Below are positions 49,713 through 57,800 of a stretch of DNA of 64,000 nucleotides, one piece after another. Both the position numbers and the translations under genes were made by a program. Position 1 is the first letter of the stretch, and every line of letters starts with the position of its first letter. The notes beneath the pieces are model-generated. The model ran no database searches. It saw only the letters and a list, made by a program, of their open reading frames with translations, and had not been told where the DNA came from. This stretch comes from Methanolobus zinderi (GTDB lineage Archaea; Halobacteriota; Methanosarcinia; Methanosarcinales; Methanosarcinaceae): NCBI RefSeq assembly GCF_013388255.1, contig NZ_CP058215.1:2595332-2659331 (forward strand), given 5' to 3'.

Positions 49713-50615
49713 ATGGACAAGAAGTTTTTAAGAAACATCTCCATCTGTTCTATTGTATTACTCATTCTAGTGTCTGCATTTGCCGGTGTTGGCTGTGTGG
49801 ACCAGGGAGAAGATACAGAGGAAGAAGCCGGAGCAACAACTACAGGAGACTCAGCATCCGGAAGTATAATAGTAAAGGGTTCTGACACCGTACTTCCACT
49901 GACCCAGGCAGAAGCTGAAGATTTCATGATGGAAAACCCTGAAGCAAGTGTTACCGTCATTGGCGGAGGGTCAGGAGTAGGTATTGCAGCACTTATCGAC
50001 GGTGAAGTAGAGATCGCAATGGCCTCAAGGCTCATGAAAGACTCAGAGATAGAAAATGCACAGGCCAATGGAATTGATCCAGTGAGAACTCAAATTGCAA
50101 TCGATGGTATTGCAGTCATAGTCAACCCTGATAATCCTGTCAGTGAACTCACCTTTGAACAGCTTAAAGGAATCTACGACGGAAGTATCAGCAACTGGGA
50201 AGAAGTTGGCGGAGATAACCAGGAAATTGCAGTAATGAGCCGTGACAGCAGTTCAGGAACATACGGATACTTCAAGGAAGAAGTTCTTCTCGATGAGGAA
50301 TACCGCCAGGACGCAATCACCCAGCCAACCACCGGTGCAATTGTTCAGGAAGTCTCCCAGAATGAGGGTGCAATCGGCTACATCGGATTTGCATACCTTG
50401 ATGAAAGCACAAAGGCACTCTCACTTGACGGTGGAGACGGATTCGTAGAAGCTAACCCTGAGAACATAATCAGTGGAGACTATCCTCTTGCAAGACCACT
50501 GCAGTACTACACCAATGGTGAGCCTGAAGGCCTTGAAGGAGAATTCATCGACTTCGTACTGAGCCCGACCGGACAGGAAATTGTCTCAGAAATAGGATAT
50601 TTCCCTGTAGCCTGA
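49713..50615 (+). CDS. pstS: phosphate ABC transporter substrate-binding protein
   Basis: A 300-residue lipoprotein. The leader ends in a lipobox-like AGVGC with Cys28, followed by an acidic/Thr-rich linker. The PstS domain contains IIVKGSDTVLPL, GGGSGVGIAAL and RDSSSGTYGYF, which bind phosphate. It captures phosphate outside the membrane for PstCAB. It is first in a complete pstSCAB-phoU operon. The extracellular alkaline phosphatase at 34 kb would supply its substrate. Confidence 0.95.
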   Translation: MDKKFLRNISICSIVLLILVSAFAGVGCVDQGEDTEEEAGATTTGDSASGSIIVKGSDTVLPLTQAEAEDFMMENPEASVTVIGGGSGVGIAALIDGEVEIAMASRLMKDSEIENAQANGIDPVRTQIAIDGIAVIVNPDNPVSELTFEQLKGIYDGSISNWEEVGGDNQEIAVMSRDSSSGTYGYFKEEVLLDEEYRQDAITQPTTGAIVQEVSQNEGAIGYIGFAYLDESTKALSLDGGDGFVEANPENIISGDYPLARPLQYYTNGEPEGLEGEFIDFVLSPTGQEIVSEIGYFPVA

Positions 50616-50637
50616 GTAACTCCTAAAAGGGAAAGAA

Positions 50638-51525
50638 ATGATAAAAAGGAATAAAAAGGAAAAGGCGATCGAGTCACTGCTCTTCGTTTCTGGAGCAGTG
50701 GCGGTAATAGCTCTTTTCCTTCTCTGTCTTTTTTTATTCCGGGACGGAATTCTTCTTTTCCAGGATGAGTCAGTTATAGACTTCCTTACAGGTGAGAGAT
50801 GGTATCCCACATCCAGCCCACCATTGTTCGGCCTGGTACCTTTGTTCCTTGGTTCCGTAATTGTAACTATTGGAGCCATATTATTCTCAGTTCCTCTTGG
50901 AATAGCCGCAGCAATCTACATCTCCGAACTTGCGGACCCTCGCATTGCCGGCATACTCAAGCCCTTCACAGAGATTCTTGCAGGTATCCCATCAGTGGTC
51001 TTCGGATTCTTTGGCCTGGTAGTACTTGTACCATTGTTACAGGATGCTCTGGACCTTCGTACGGGACAAACGGCACTTACAGGATCCATAATGCTGGGGA
51101 TAATGGCATTGCCCACCATAATATCAATATCGGAAGATGCAATCAGTTCTGTCCCGCGAGCCATCAAGGAAGGATCGCTGGCACTTGGATCCACTAAATG
51201 GCAGACCATCTACAAGGTAACAATACCCGCTGCACTCTCAGGAATATCAGCAGCGGTAATGCTTGGCATAGGACGTGCCATCGGCGAGACCATGACAGTC
51301 ATGATGGTAACAGGAAATGCAGCGGTGATACCGGGATTCCCCTCGGGACTGTTCGATCCGGTCAGGACCATGACAGCCACCATAGCCCTTGAAATGGGAG
51401 AGGTGCCTCAGGGAAGTGAACACTTCCATGCACTGTTCGCTGTTGGTTCTGTGCTGTTCATAATCACATTCATCATAAGTGTTGTAGCCAGCAACATAAA
51501 AAAGAGATACAAATTCAACCTGTGA
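50638..51525 (+). CDS. pstC: phosphate ABC transporter permease PstC
   Basis: A 295-residue permease with about six membrane helices and the ABC-coupling EAA-like loop AIKEGSLALGSTKWQTI. VPLGIAAAIYISEL and GIPSVVFGFFGL are typical of PstC/PstA proteins. AAGGG precedes the ATG, 22 bp after pstS. Its stop lies 5 bp before the pstA ATG. Confidence 0.95.
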   Translation: MIKRNKKEKAIESLLFVSGAVAVIALFLLCLFLFRDGILLFQDESVIDFLTGERWYPTSSPPLFGLVPLFLGSVIVTIGAILFSVPLGIAAAIYISELADPRIAGILKPFTEILAGIPSVVFGFFGLVVLVPLLQDALDLRTGQTALTGSIMLGIMALPTIISISEDAISSVPRAIKEGSLALGSTKWQTIYKVTIPAALSGISAAVMLGIGRAIGETMTVMMVTGNAAVIPGFPSGLFDPVRTMTATIALEMGEVPQGSEHFHALFAVGSVLFIITFIISVVASNIKKRYKFNL

Positions 51526-51530
51526 TAGCG

Positions 51531-52388
51531 ATGTTATTCAATCCCAAAACAAATGAAAAGATAGCATTTACAATACTTAGGCTCTCCGCTGCACTGGTTG
51601 TCTTTTTCGTCATTGCCATACTGGCTTATGTACTCTACAACGGACTCGGTGCACTTAGCATTGACTTCATAACAGAGATGCCACGAAGCAGGATGACAGA
51701 GGGAGGCATATATCCCGCTATTGTCGGAACTGTCTACCTGATAGTGATATCCATGGCAGTTGCACTTCCTGTGGGTATTCTTGCAGCGATCTACCTGAAT
51801 GAATACGCAAAGCCAGGAAGGACCACATGGACCATAGAACTCGCGATAAATAATCTTGCGGGAACGCCATCGGTGGTTTTCGGACTGTTCGGACTTGCGA
51901 TGTTCGTAAAATACTTTGGCTTCGGCCCAGCAATACTTTCAGCCTCGTTAACTCTTGCATTGCTGATCCTGCCGGTTATTATAAGAGCAAGCCAGGAAGC
52001 CCTCATTACCGTACCAAAGGAATACAGAGAAGCGTCACTCGCCCTGGGAGTAACCAAATGGCAGACAATACGCAAGGTTGTCCTCCCGGCAGCAATACCC
52101 GGAATGGTAACAGGTGCAATACTCAGTGTAGGAAGAGTAGCAGGAGAAACTGCGCCAATTTTGCTTACTGGTGCAGCTTATTTCCTTCCAAGGTTACCGG
52201 ATTCGGTATTCTCACAGTTCATGGCATTGCCATACCACCTGTTCGTGCTTGCAACCGCAGGTACCAACATCTCACAAACAAGACCCATTCAATACGGAAC
52301 CGCACTTGTACTGCTGTTAATAGTCCTTGGAGTGAACCTGCTGGCCGTCACTATCAGAAACCACTACAAGAAGAAGATAAAACGGTAA
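51531..52388 (+). CDS. pstA: phosphate ABC transporter permease PstA
   Basis: A 285-residue permease with about six membrane helices. ALPVGILAAIYLNEY, GTPSVVFGLFGLAMF and the coupling loop EYREASLALGVTKWQTI parallel PstC. The ATG at 51531 is used; a GTG at 51522 overlapping the pstC stop would add three residues and is possible, since neither has a clear Shine-Dalgarno. Confidence 0.94.
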   Translation: MLFNPKTNEKIAFTILRLSAALVVFFVIAILAYVLYNGLGALSIDFITEMPRSRMTEGGIYPAIVGTVYLIVISMAVALPVGILAAIYLNEYAKPGRTTWTIELAINNLAGTPSVVFGLFGLAMFVKYFGFGPAILSASLTLALLILPVIIRASQEALITVPKEYREASLALGVTKWQTIRKVVLPAAIPGMVTGAILSVGRVAGETAPILLTGAAYFLPRLPDSVFSQFMALPYHLFVLATAGTNISQTRPIQYGTALVLLLIVLGVNLLAVTIRNHYKKKIKR

Positions 52389-52442
52389 TCACAATCATAA
52401 TTTAGTCAAAAAGAGAATTCCAGTGTCTTAGAGGTACATCAA

Positions 52443-53213
52443 ATGTCAGATAATTTCACAAACGGAACAGAGATAGAGGTCAGGGACCTGAATCTCTGGT
52501 ACGGCGAGAACCACGCCCTTCATGATATATCAATAGATATTCCAAAAAACAGTGTCACAGCTTTCATTGGACCCTCTGGTTGCGGAAAATCTACGTTTCT
52601 CAGATGCCTGAACAGAATGAACGACCTTATTCCCAGCTGCAGGATAGAAGGCGATGTGAACATCAATGGAGAGGACATATACTCCAGGGATGTGGATGTA
52701 GTAGACCTGAGAAAAAGAGTGGGAATGGTATTCCAGAAGCCAAATCCCTTCCCTATGTCCATATACGACAATATAGCATATGGTCCCCGCATACATGGCG
52801 CCAAGAAAAAAGATCTCGACGGCGTTGTAGAGGATGCACTCAAATCAGGTGCCCTATGGAATGAGGTCTCAGACAGGTTAAAGGTCTCGGCCCTTGACCT
52901 TAGTGGTGGCCAGCAACAGAGATTATGCATAGCAAGGACACTCGCAGTCAAACCTGAGGTGATTCTTCTTGATGAGCCTGCAAGTGCACTGGACCCCATA
53001 TCCACAGGTAAAATCGAAGACCTTATATCAGAGTTAAAAAAGAATTATACTATAGTTATAGTAACACACAATATGCAGCAGGCTGCCAGGATATCAGATT
53101 ATACGGCATTCTTCCTGCTGGGAGATCTGATAGAGTTCGGAAAGACCGAACAGATCTTTGAGAGTCCTAAGGAAAAAGAAACCGAGGATTACATCACCGG
53201 AAGATTTGGGTGA
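52443..53213 (+). CDS. pstB: phosphate ABC transporter ATPase PstB
   Basis: A 256-residue ABC ATPase. Walker A is GPSGCGKST, the Q-loop region is [10 protein letters not shown], the signature is LSGGQQQRL, Walker B is VILLDEP, and a switch His lies in VTHNMQQA. The [14 protein letters not shown] stretch is characteristic of PstB. It powers phosphate import with PstCA. The phoU start codon follows its stop by 4 bp. Confidence 0.96.
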   Translation: MSDNFTNGTEIEVRDLNLWYGENHALHDISIDIPKNSVTAFIGPSGCGKSTFLRCLNRMNDLIPSCRIEGDVNINGEDIYSRDVDVVDLRKRVGMVFQKPNPFPMSIYDNIAYGPRIHGAKKKDLDGVVEDALKSGALWNEVSDRLKVSALDLSGGQQQRLCIARTLAVKPEVILLDEPASALDPISTGKIEDLISELKKNYTIVIVTHNMQQAARISDYTAFFLLGDLIEFGKTEQIFESPKEKETEDYITGRFG

Positions 53214-53217
53214 AAAA

Positions 53218-53868
53218 ATGACACGTCAACGATATCAGGAAAATCTGGATACACTCAAAAGATATGTTATTGAAATGGGGGAGAAGTCCTACAAGTCTGT
53301 GGAAGATTCCATGTATTCCCTAAATTCCATTGACATGGAGCTTGCAGAACAGGTAATTCAGGGTGACAGAGAGATTGACGAATATGATCTGAAGATCGAA
53401 AAGTGTGTCAGTCAGCTAATTGCACGCCAGAGCCCCACTGCCGGAGACATGAGGTTGGTAACATCTTGCTTAAAGATATCACTTGATCTTGAAAGAATGA
53501 GTGATCTTGCAGTGGACATTGCCAAGGTCACAAAATGCATTGAAGAAGAACATACAAAACCTTTCTCCAATATCCTTAAGATGTCTGAAATGGGTAAGCA
53601 AATGCTGCAGCATTCAATGATTGCCTTTGAAACGCTGGATGAAGACCTGGCAAGAAAAACAGCCGCAAAGGATGATGAGGTTGACAAGCTCTTCTATGAA
53701 TCTGAAAATCAGCTCATGGAGATGATGAGCGAGGATAAATTAATAATCAACAATGCTTCATACCTGCTATTTGTCCTGCGCTACCTTGAAAGGATAGGAG
53801 ACCATGCCTGCAATATCTGTGAAAGTGTTGTATACATTGCATCCGGCGAAAGAGCAGACCTTAATTAG
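53218..53868 (+). CDS. phoU: phosphate regulator PhoU
   Basis: A 216-residue all-helical protein with two PhoU repeats. Each includes an E/D-rich metal-binding stretch (GDREIDEYDLKIE and AKDDEVDKLFYESEN) and a RxLERIGDHACNI-type element near the end. PhoU restrains Pst uptake and Pho signalling. The ATG at 53218 follows GGTGA; an in-frame upstream ATG at 53158 lies inside pstB and is rejected. The gene ends in TAG and is convergent with polB. Confidence 0.93.
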   Translation: MTRQRYQENLDTLKRYVIEMGEKSYKSVEDSMYSLNSIDMELAEQVIQGDREIDEYDLKIEKCVSQLIARQSPTAGDMRLVTSCLKISLDLERMSDLAVDIAKVTKCIEEEHTKPFSNILKMSEMGKQMLQHSMIAFETLDEDLARKTAAKDDEVDKLFYESENQLMEMMSEDKLIINNASYLLFVLRYLERIGDHACNICESVVYIASGERADLN

Positions 53869-53874
53869 ACAAAA

Positions 53875-56592
53875 CTAAAAGTCAAACAGTGAACTCTGGG
53901 CATTGCTTGCCTGTGAGTCATCAACTGGCTTTTCTTCTCTTTTTATTCTTTTTATGGGCAATTCCTTTGGCTTGTCAGAAAAATCGAACAGACCCTTTTG
54001 TTTTGAATCATAGTCAAGGTTTGCAGTATCCACGCCAAATACGCCAAGTATGCGCTCCACAGGAGGCAACAACTGCTTCTTGACATAATAGTCCACATCA
54101 ATGGGTATGTTGTGCTCTCTAACGTAGTCCGGATCTTCGGCGCGATTAACGAACAAATCTTTACCTGCAACTATGACAAAAGGTATACGTTCACCAACCG
54201 GAGGAGGGTTACCCGTCCTTTCCTCGATCTTCTCGACAACCGTAAGATGAGGCTGTTTGTTCTTATATCGGGAAGCACTTTTTGAGAACATCCTTGTCAT
54301 CACAAGATCATCGATTATATCCTCATCCTTCTGAACATCGATGTTCCGGATTCCGTCAACTACATCCCTCACATGCAATACTGCAGCTTCATAGTCACCT
54401 TCTTTAAGAACCAGTTCAAGTACTTTGTTCAGGGTCTTGGATGTCAATCCACACCAGTCCCGGCGGACGGTCTCCATTCCCTTGACCTTTATGGAGTCTT
54501 CCCACTGATCACCGGACCTCTCAAAGACCCAGATAGCATATCGTTTCTTGGCTATGAAAAGACCTCTGCGGGCAATCGACTCGAACTCAAGTTCCATGGG
54601 ATCCGGCAGTGAAGCCGAGACCGTGCCTGCGATCCTGTTGCCCACAAGTTCCGCATCTTCAAGGGAGATCGGATCATCAGAGCTGCACTGTACAAACACA
54701 CTGTCGGTGTCACCGTACACAACAGAGAGCGCTACTATGCGATCATCATCATTGATAGCATCAACTTCTTCGGTGAAACAGACTTTGCTGTCACGCAGTA
54801 TTACCTTATTTATGCTACCATTGACAATTGAGCGGGTATTGAGAATATTCTCTCTTCCGAAACTGGTAACTGCATTTGCAAGTGCAAGGCTGTAAAGCCG
54901 TGCCCTTGTATATCCGGAATAACCATAGAAACTGTTCAGAAGGATCTTCAGGGCAAGCTGAGTAGCATCGAGTACACGATATTCACTCTCATTGACCGCA
55001 TTTTTCATGAGTTTCTTGGTTTCCACCCTTCGGTCCAGCAGATTCTCGAGAATAGACGGCATTATACCTTTCGAGACTTCTGTTGAAACGAATTCTCCTC
55101 CGGAAGGTGGCTTTATAGTCTCGCTGTCGGGACGGTCCTGATCCACAACAGTGGTATAGCAGAGGTTGTGTGCCATCATTATGGTGGGATAGAGAGACTT
55201 GTAGTCAAGTATGACTATGTTCTCAAGCAGGCCCTTCTTGGGCTCAAGCACCTCGCCTCCTTTCAGACCTTCACTACTGCGATTTCTGAAACTCACCAGA
55301 TCATCGGACGGTTTTGTAGAGATGACACGGTCCCTTTTACCGTACTCACGCAGGAGCAGGTTCTCAACCATGGAGGTCTGACCCCCGTCCACCACTTCCT
55401 GCAGGAGCGAACCACTTACCTGCGCTATAGCGATGTGTTTATCCAGAAGCCTGAGTTTCATGAACAGCTCAAGGGCCAGCTCGGAGTCACGCTGTGCATA
55501 ATCAATGAAATGCAGTATCTTTTCACCGTCGTCATTCCAGTACTCTTCCATCTCAGCGGGAGCAACGTCCAGCTTTTCCCTCTCAAGCAATTCTTTTGCA
55601 ACATTTCTCAGCGTATAGCGCTTGAGACTGTATTGAGTCCTGATAAGCGGGAGGGCATCCACGACAACACGCCCCGGGATCGATACCATTGTACGGTTGC
55701 CTATCCTGCGGTAACTCAGTATTCTGCCATCCCTGCCAACAACAGGCTTTAGCCTATGGCCCATGTCATTGAGCACATTCACCCTGTCAGCGATATAAGG
55801 TATATCAAAATCAATTTCGTTATATCCCTCAACGATATCCGGATCATAGTTCTGGAAGATCTCGAAAAAACGCTCAAGCATGGCTACTTCGTTCTCGAAA
55901 CATTCTACATTGTCCGAAACACCTTCAACTTCCTTGGCAACCAGGACTTTAGTATCAAATTCTTCAAAAGCAGGACTGAAGGAAAGACTTATCATGATTA
56001 TAGGAGAAGATTCAGGTACAGGTAGGGAACCACCCAGAGGCAGGCATTCAATATCAAATGCCAGATGTTTCAGCGGAGCATTGGAGAGTTTTTCAATTTC
56101 TTCCAGAGAAGAAGCTGTGAACGCCTTATCACAGTATCGGGTCTGTCCGCCTGAGTGGCTTATTTCGGATGATTCTTCGACATTTACCCAGCCCATACCA
56201 TGCAGTTCCCGGTCGATCAGGAAACGATTCCTGAAAAGGATGTCAGTTTCATATATTTCTTTTACAGCAGGTATGTTCGAGATGTCATCACGTATTTCAG
56301 GAACATTTCCCGGTTCGAATGTGATGATCTTTAACATTGTTTTTTTAGAGACCTGATATCCCACAGGCTCGAACTTCCGGACAAGCTCCACTCTTTTGAT
56401 CGCCGAGGGAAAACGTTCCTTCAGTAATTCCCCGGCAGATTCCGGATCACCAGTGATATTGACATAAAAATAAGGCTCAAAGTCCGGTACAAAGCAGCAG
56501 ACACTTTCCCCATCCTCATTCCTTCCGAAAAGGCGGATCACGGGTCCTTTATCCTCACGGATATAATCGGCGTCCAGTATCTGAAAATTCAT
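53875..56592 (-). CDS. polB: family B DNA polymerase
   Basis: A 905-residue replicative-type polymerase with no intein. Exonuclease motifs are FDIECLPLGG (Exo I), VEGYNEIDFDIPYI (Exo II) and YAQRDSELA (Exo III). Polymerase motifs are DYKSLYPTIM (A), LKILLNSFYGYSGY (B) and YGDTDSVFV (C). A polar insertion of about 35 residues lies just before motif C, helping explain a length above the usual 780. The C-terminus has two PCNA-binding-like boxes, QKGLFDF and QSSLFDF, the second at the very end. It is transcribed toward phoU. Confidence 0.96.
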   Translation of the reverse strand: MNFQILDADYIREDKGPVIRLFGRNEDGESVCCFVPDFEPYFYVNITGDPESAGELLKERFPSAIKRVELVRKFEPVGYQVSKKTMLKIITFEPGNVPEIRDDISNIPAVKEIYETDILFRNRFLIDRELHGMGWVNVEESSEISHSGGQTRYCDKAFTASSLEEIEKLSNAPLKHLAFDIECLPLGGSLPVPESSPIIMISLSFSPAFEEFDTKVLVAKEVEGVSDNVECFENEVAMLERFFEIFQNYDPDIVEGYNEIDFDIPYIADRVNVLNDMGHRLKPVVGRDGRILSYRRIGNRTMVSIPGRVVVDALPLIRTQYSLKRYTLRNVAKELLEREKLDVAPAEMEEYWNDDGEKILHFIDYAQRDSELALELFMKLRLLDKHIAIAQVSGSLLQEVVDGGQTSMVENLLLREYGKRDRVISTKPSDDLVSFRNRSSEGLKGGEVLEPKKGLLENIVILDYKSLYPTIMMAHNLCYTTVVDQDRPDSETIKPPSGGEFVSTEVSKGIMPSILENLLDRRVETKKLMKNAVNESEYRVLDATQLALKILLNSFYGYSGYTRARLYSLALANAVTSFGRENILNTRSIVNGSINKVILRDSKVCFTEEVDAINDDDRIVALSVVYGDTDSVFVQCSSDDPISLEDAELVGNRIAGTVSASLPDPMELEFESIARRGLFIAKKRYAIWVFERSGDQWEDSIKVKGMETVRRDWCGLTSKTLNKVLELVLKEGDYEAAVLHVRDVVDGIRNIDVQKDEDIIDDLVMTRMFSKSASRYKNKQPHLTVVEKIEERTGNPPPVGERIPFVIVAGKDLFVNRAEDPDYVREHNIPIDVDYYVKKQLLPPVERILGVFGVDTANLDYDSKQKGLFDFSDKPKELPIKRIKREEKPVDDSQASNAQSSLFDF

Positions 56593-56828
56593 GCCCTATC
56601 TTAGGGTTGTACTATTCATATATGTTTTGTTTTGGCAAATAAGAAGATTTCAAAATACCACAAAAGAATATAGTTTGAAAAAGTGTCTAAAAAACAAGAT
56701 GCTATAAAATCAACTTCAAAATGAAAGATTTGATGCCCGGAGCGGGGATAAATCCCTAAATTTTATGCCAGTCTAATACTTTCACTTTACTAACTTTACC
56801 TATTTTTACCAGTTGGCTAATAGGTTTC

Positions 56829-56898
56829 TTGGGCTGTGGTGGCTAATCGCCTGCAAAAGGGCGATCTAAGTTGACTAGACTTAGGAACCACAGCCCAA
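56829..56898 (-). ncRNA. candidate three-way-junction RNA
   Basis: A 70-nt element. TTGGGCTGTGGT (56829-56840) pairs perfectly over 12 bp with ACCACAGCCCAA (56887-56898). Inside are two perfect 6-bp hairpins: ATCGCC/GGCGAT (56846-56865, 8-nt loop) and CTAAGT/ACTTAG (56866-56884, 7-nt loop). A TATA box lies 19 nt beyond the right end on the minus strand, which puts transcription start at the first stem base. It is not a normal tRNA: there is no T-loop GTTCRA and one arm is missing. A cruciform replication or recombination site of the adjoining element is the alternative. Confidence 0.55.
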
Positions 56899-56913
56899 TT
56901 TAGAATTTGGCGA

Positions 56914-56928
56914 AACTTATATATATTG
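56914..56928 (-). promoter_or_regulatory. TATA box for the three-way-junction RNA
   Basis: Minus strand reads AATATATATAAGTTT with an A-rich GAAAC before it as a possible BRE. Its centre is about 25 nt from 56897. It could alternatively serve the plus-strand chain of small genes starting at 56992. Confidence 0.55.
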
Positions 56929-56991
56929 TTTCTGCTAAAAGAATTTACATCTGGCTGACTACCAGATAAAATGACTAAGAAGGCTAAATAA

Positions 56992-57135
56992 ATGCAAACA
57001 AATACGTATAGTAAAGACTTTTTTAGCACAGCATATCAACCAATTAGCGAAAGCTATCTCCGCGGCAATAGATTGCACCATCCTTTGTGGAAATGTGATC
57101 AGACTGAAGTATCTGTCGCGGAGGTACAGGCATGA
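56992..57135 (+). CDS. 47-aa hypothetical, first of an overlapping gene chain
   Basis: ATG at 56992 directly follows the TAA of a six-codon mini-frame (56971-56991), and its TGA overlaps the next ATG (ATGA at 57132). The 47-residue product is polar with several Tyr and Ser and one Cys; I do not recognise it. Support comes from the tight start-stop coupling shared by the following genes, a pattern common in archaeal viruses and plasmids. Confidence 0.4.
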   Translation: MQTNTYSKDFFSTAYQPISESYLRGNRLHHPLWKCDQTEVSVAEVQA

Positions 57136-57278
57136 GTCTCAATCCTCTATCCCGTGAGATTGCTCTGCACATCTACCAGGACAACAAGGAACTGATAGAC
57201 AACGATGCAGAGTCCGGTTCTGACTGGAATATGCGTGTAGCAAGAACTATCAAATATCTTGCAGGGGTGTCTGCTTAA
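57132..57278 (+). CDS. 48-aa hypothetical of the overlapping chain
   Basis: A 48-residue polar helical peptide (REIALHIYQDNKELIDND). GGAGGT lies 7-12 nt before its ATG, the best Shine-Dalgarno in this chain. Its TAA overlaps the next ATG by one base. There is no recognised family. Confidence 0.5.
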   Translation: MSLNPLSREIALHIYQDNKELIDNDAESGSDWNMRVARTIKYLAGVSA

Positions 57279-57427
57279 TGTCTCGTCTTATTTTGAATCC
57301 CTTCGGACAGCGGAATATAAGCCCAGAAGAGGTTGTTGCCTGCAAGTGTCCGGGAGTATTCATGACATCCTCAGGCAGGAAGATCTTCATGCCATCACTT
57401 CAGATCCTGCACAAAGTGGAGGGATAA
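57278..57427 (+). CDS. 49-aa hypothetical of the overlapping chain
   Basis: A 49-residue peptide with a CKC pair and a basic centre (SSGRKIF). AGGGG lies upstream of the ATG inside the previous gene. The stop is 2 bp before the next ATG. A longer overlapping frame (57259 onward) reads through this region in the phase of the next gene, but its N-terminal half lacks a start signal and is rejected. Confidence 0.45.
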   Translation: MSRLILNPFGQRNISPEEVVACKCPGVFMTSSGRKIFMPSLQILHKVEG

Positions 57428-57429
57428 AA

Positions 57430-57606
57430 ATGCGAGCAAGAAAAAGCTCTGATAATCCCTGCATTTCCTGTATTCACGATGGATCAGGCGGGCCTAAGTG
57501 CCTGATGGGAATCCATCGTGAAAAGACAAGGAACGGTTTCAAGGGTTACAAGAACTGCTCCAGATACTATCCCAGGGACTGGTCTGCTTATCTGGAGGTA
57601 GTCTGA
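57430..57606 (+). CDS. 58-aa Cys-containing small protein
   Basis: A 58-residue protein with Cys11, Cys14, Cys24 and Cys43 (CISC, then KCLMG and NCSRYYP). The spacing could bind zinc or an iron-sulfur cluster. It resembles small Cys proteins of mobile elements but I cannot name it. GGAGGG precedes the ATG, and its TGA overlaps the next ATG. Confidence 0.55.
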   Translation: MRARKSSDNPCISCIHDGSGGPKCLMGIHREKTRNGFKGYKNCSRYYPRDWSAYLEVV

Positions 57607-57800
57607 TGGCTAAGGCAAAATACCGATTGAAGGACAACAATGGTAGTGGCATCTATGTCACTATCCCTTCCGAGCTTGCCTTTGCCCTTGGTCTCCGGGA
57701 CCTTAACGGGAACATCATCACCGGCTGTGTCAGGTTCGAGCTTGGCTATGATGATACAGGACCGTATGGTATAATCAGGCCGGCCATTGACCAGGAATGA
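57606..57800 (+). CDS. small AbrB-like DNA-binding candidate
   Basis: A 64-residue protein whose segment GIYVTIPSELAFALGLRD resembles the start of a SpoVT/AbrB swapped-hairpin domain (I-x-IP-x-x-x-x-x-x-LGL). Such proteins act as small repressors or antitoxins in archaeal elements. It overlaps the preceding gene by one base and the next by four (ATGA). Confidence 0.5.
   Translation: MAKAKYRLKDNNGSGIYVTIPSELAFALGLRDLNGNIITGCVRFELGYDDTGPYGIIRPAIDQE

Noticed and set aside
56829-56898. tRNA gene
   Set aside because: The closing stem is tRNA-like, but there is no T-loop consensus, no D arm and no consistent anticodon arm on either strand.
57259-57429. N-terminal extension of the 58-aa Cys protein (115-aa reading)
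   Set aside because: It overlaps two better supported coupled genes, and GGAGGG precedes the internal ATG at 57430.
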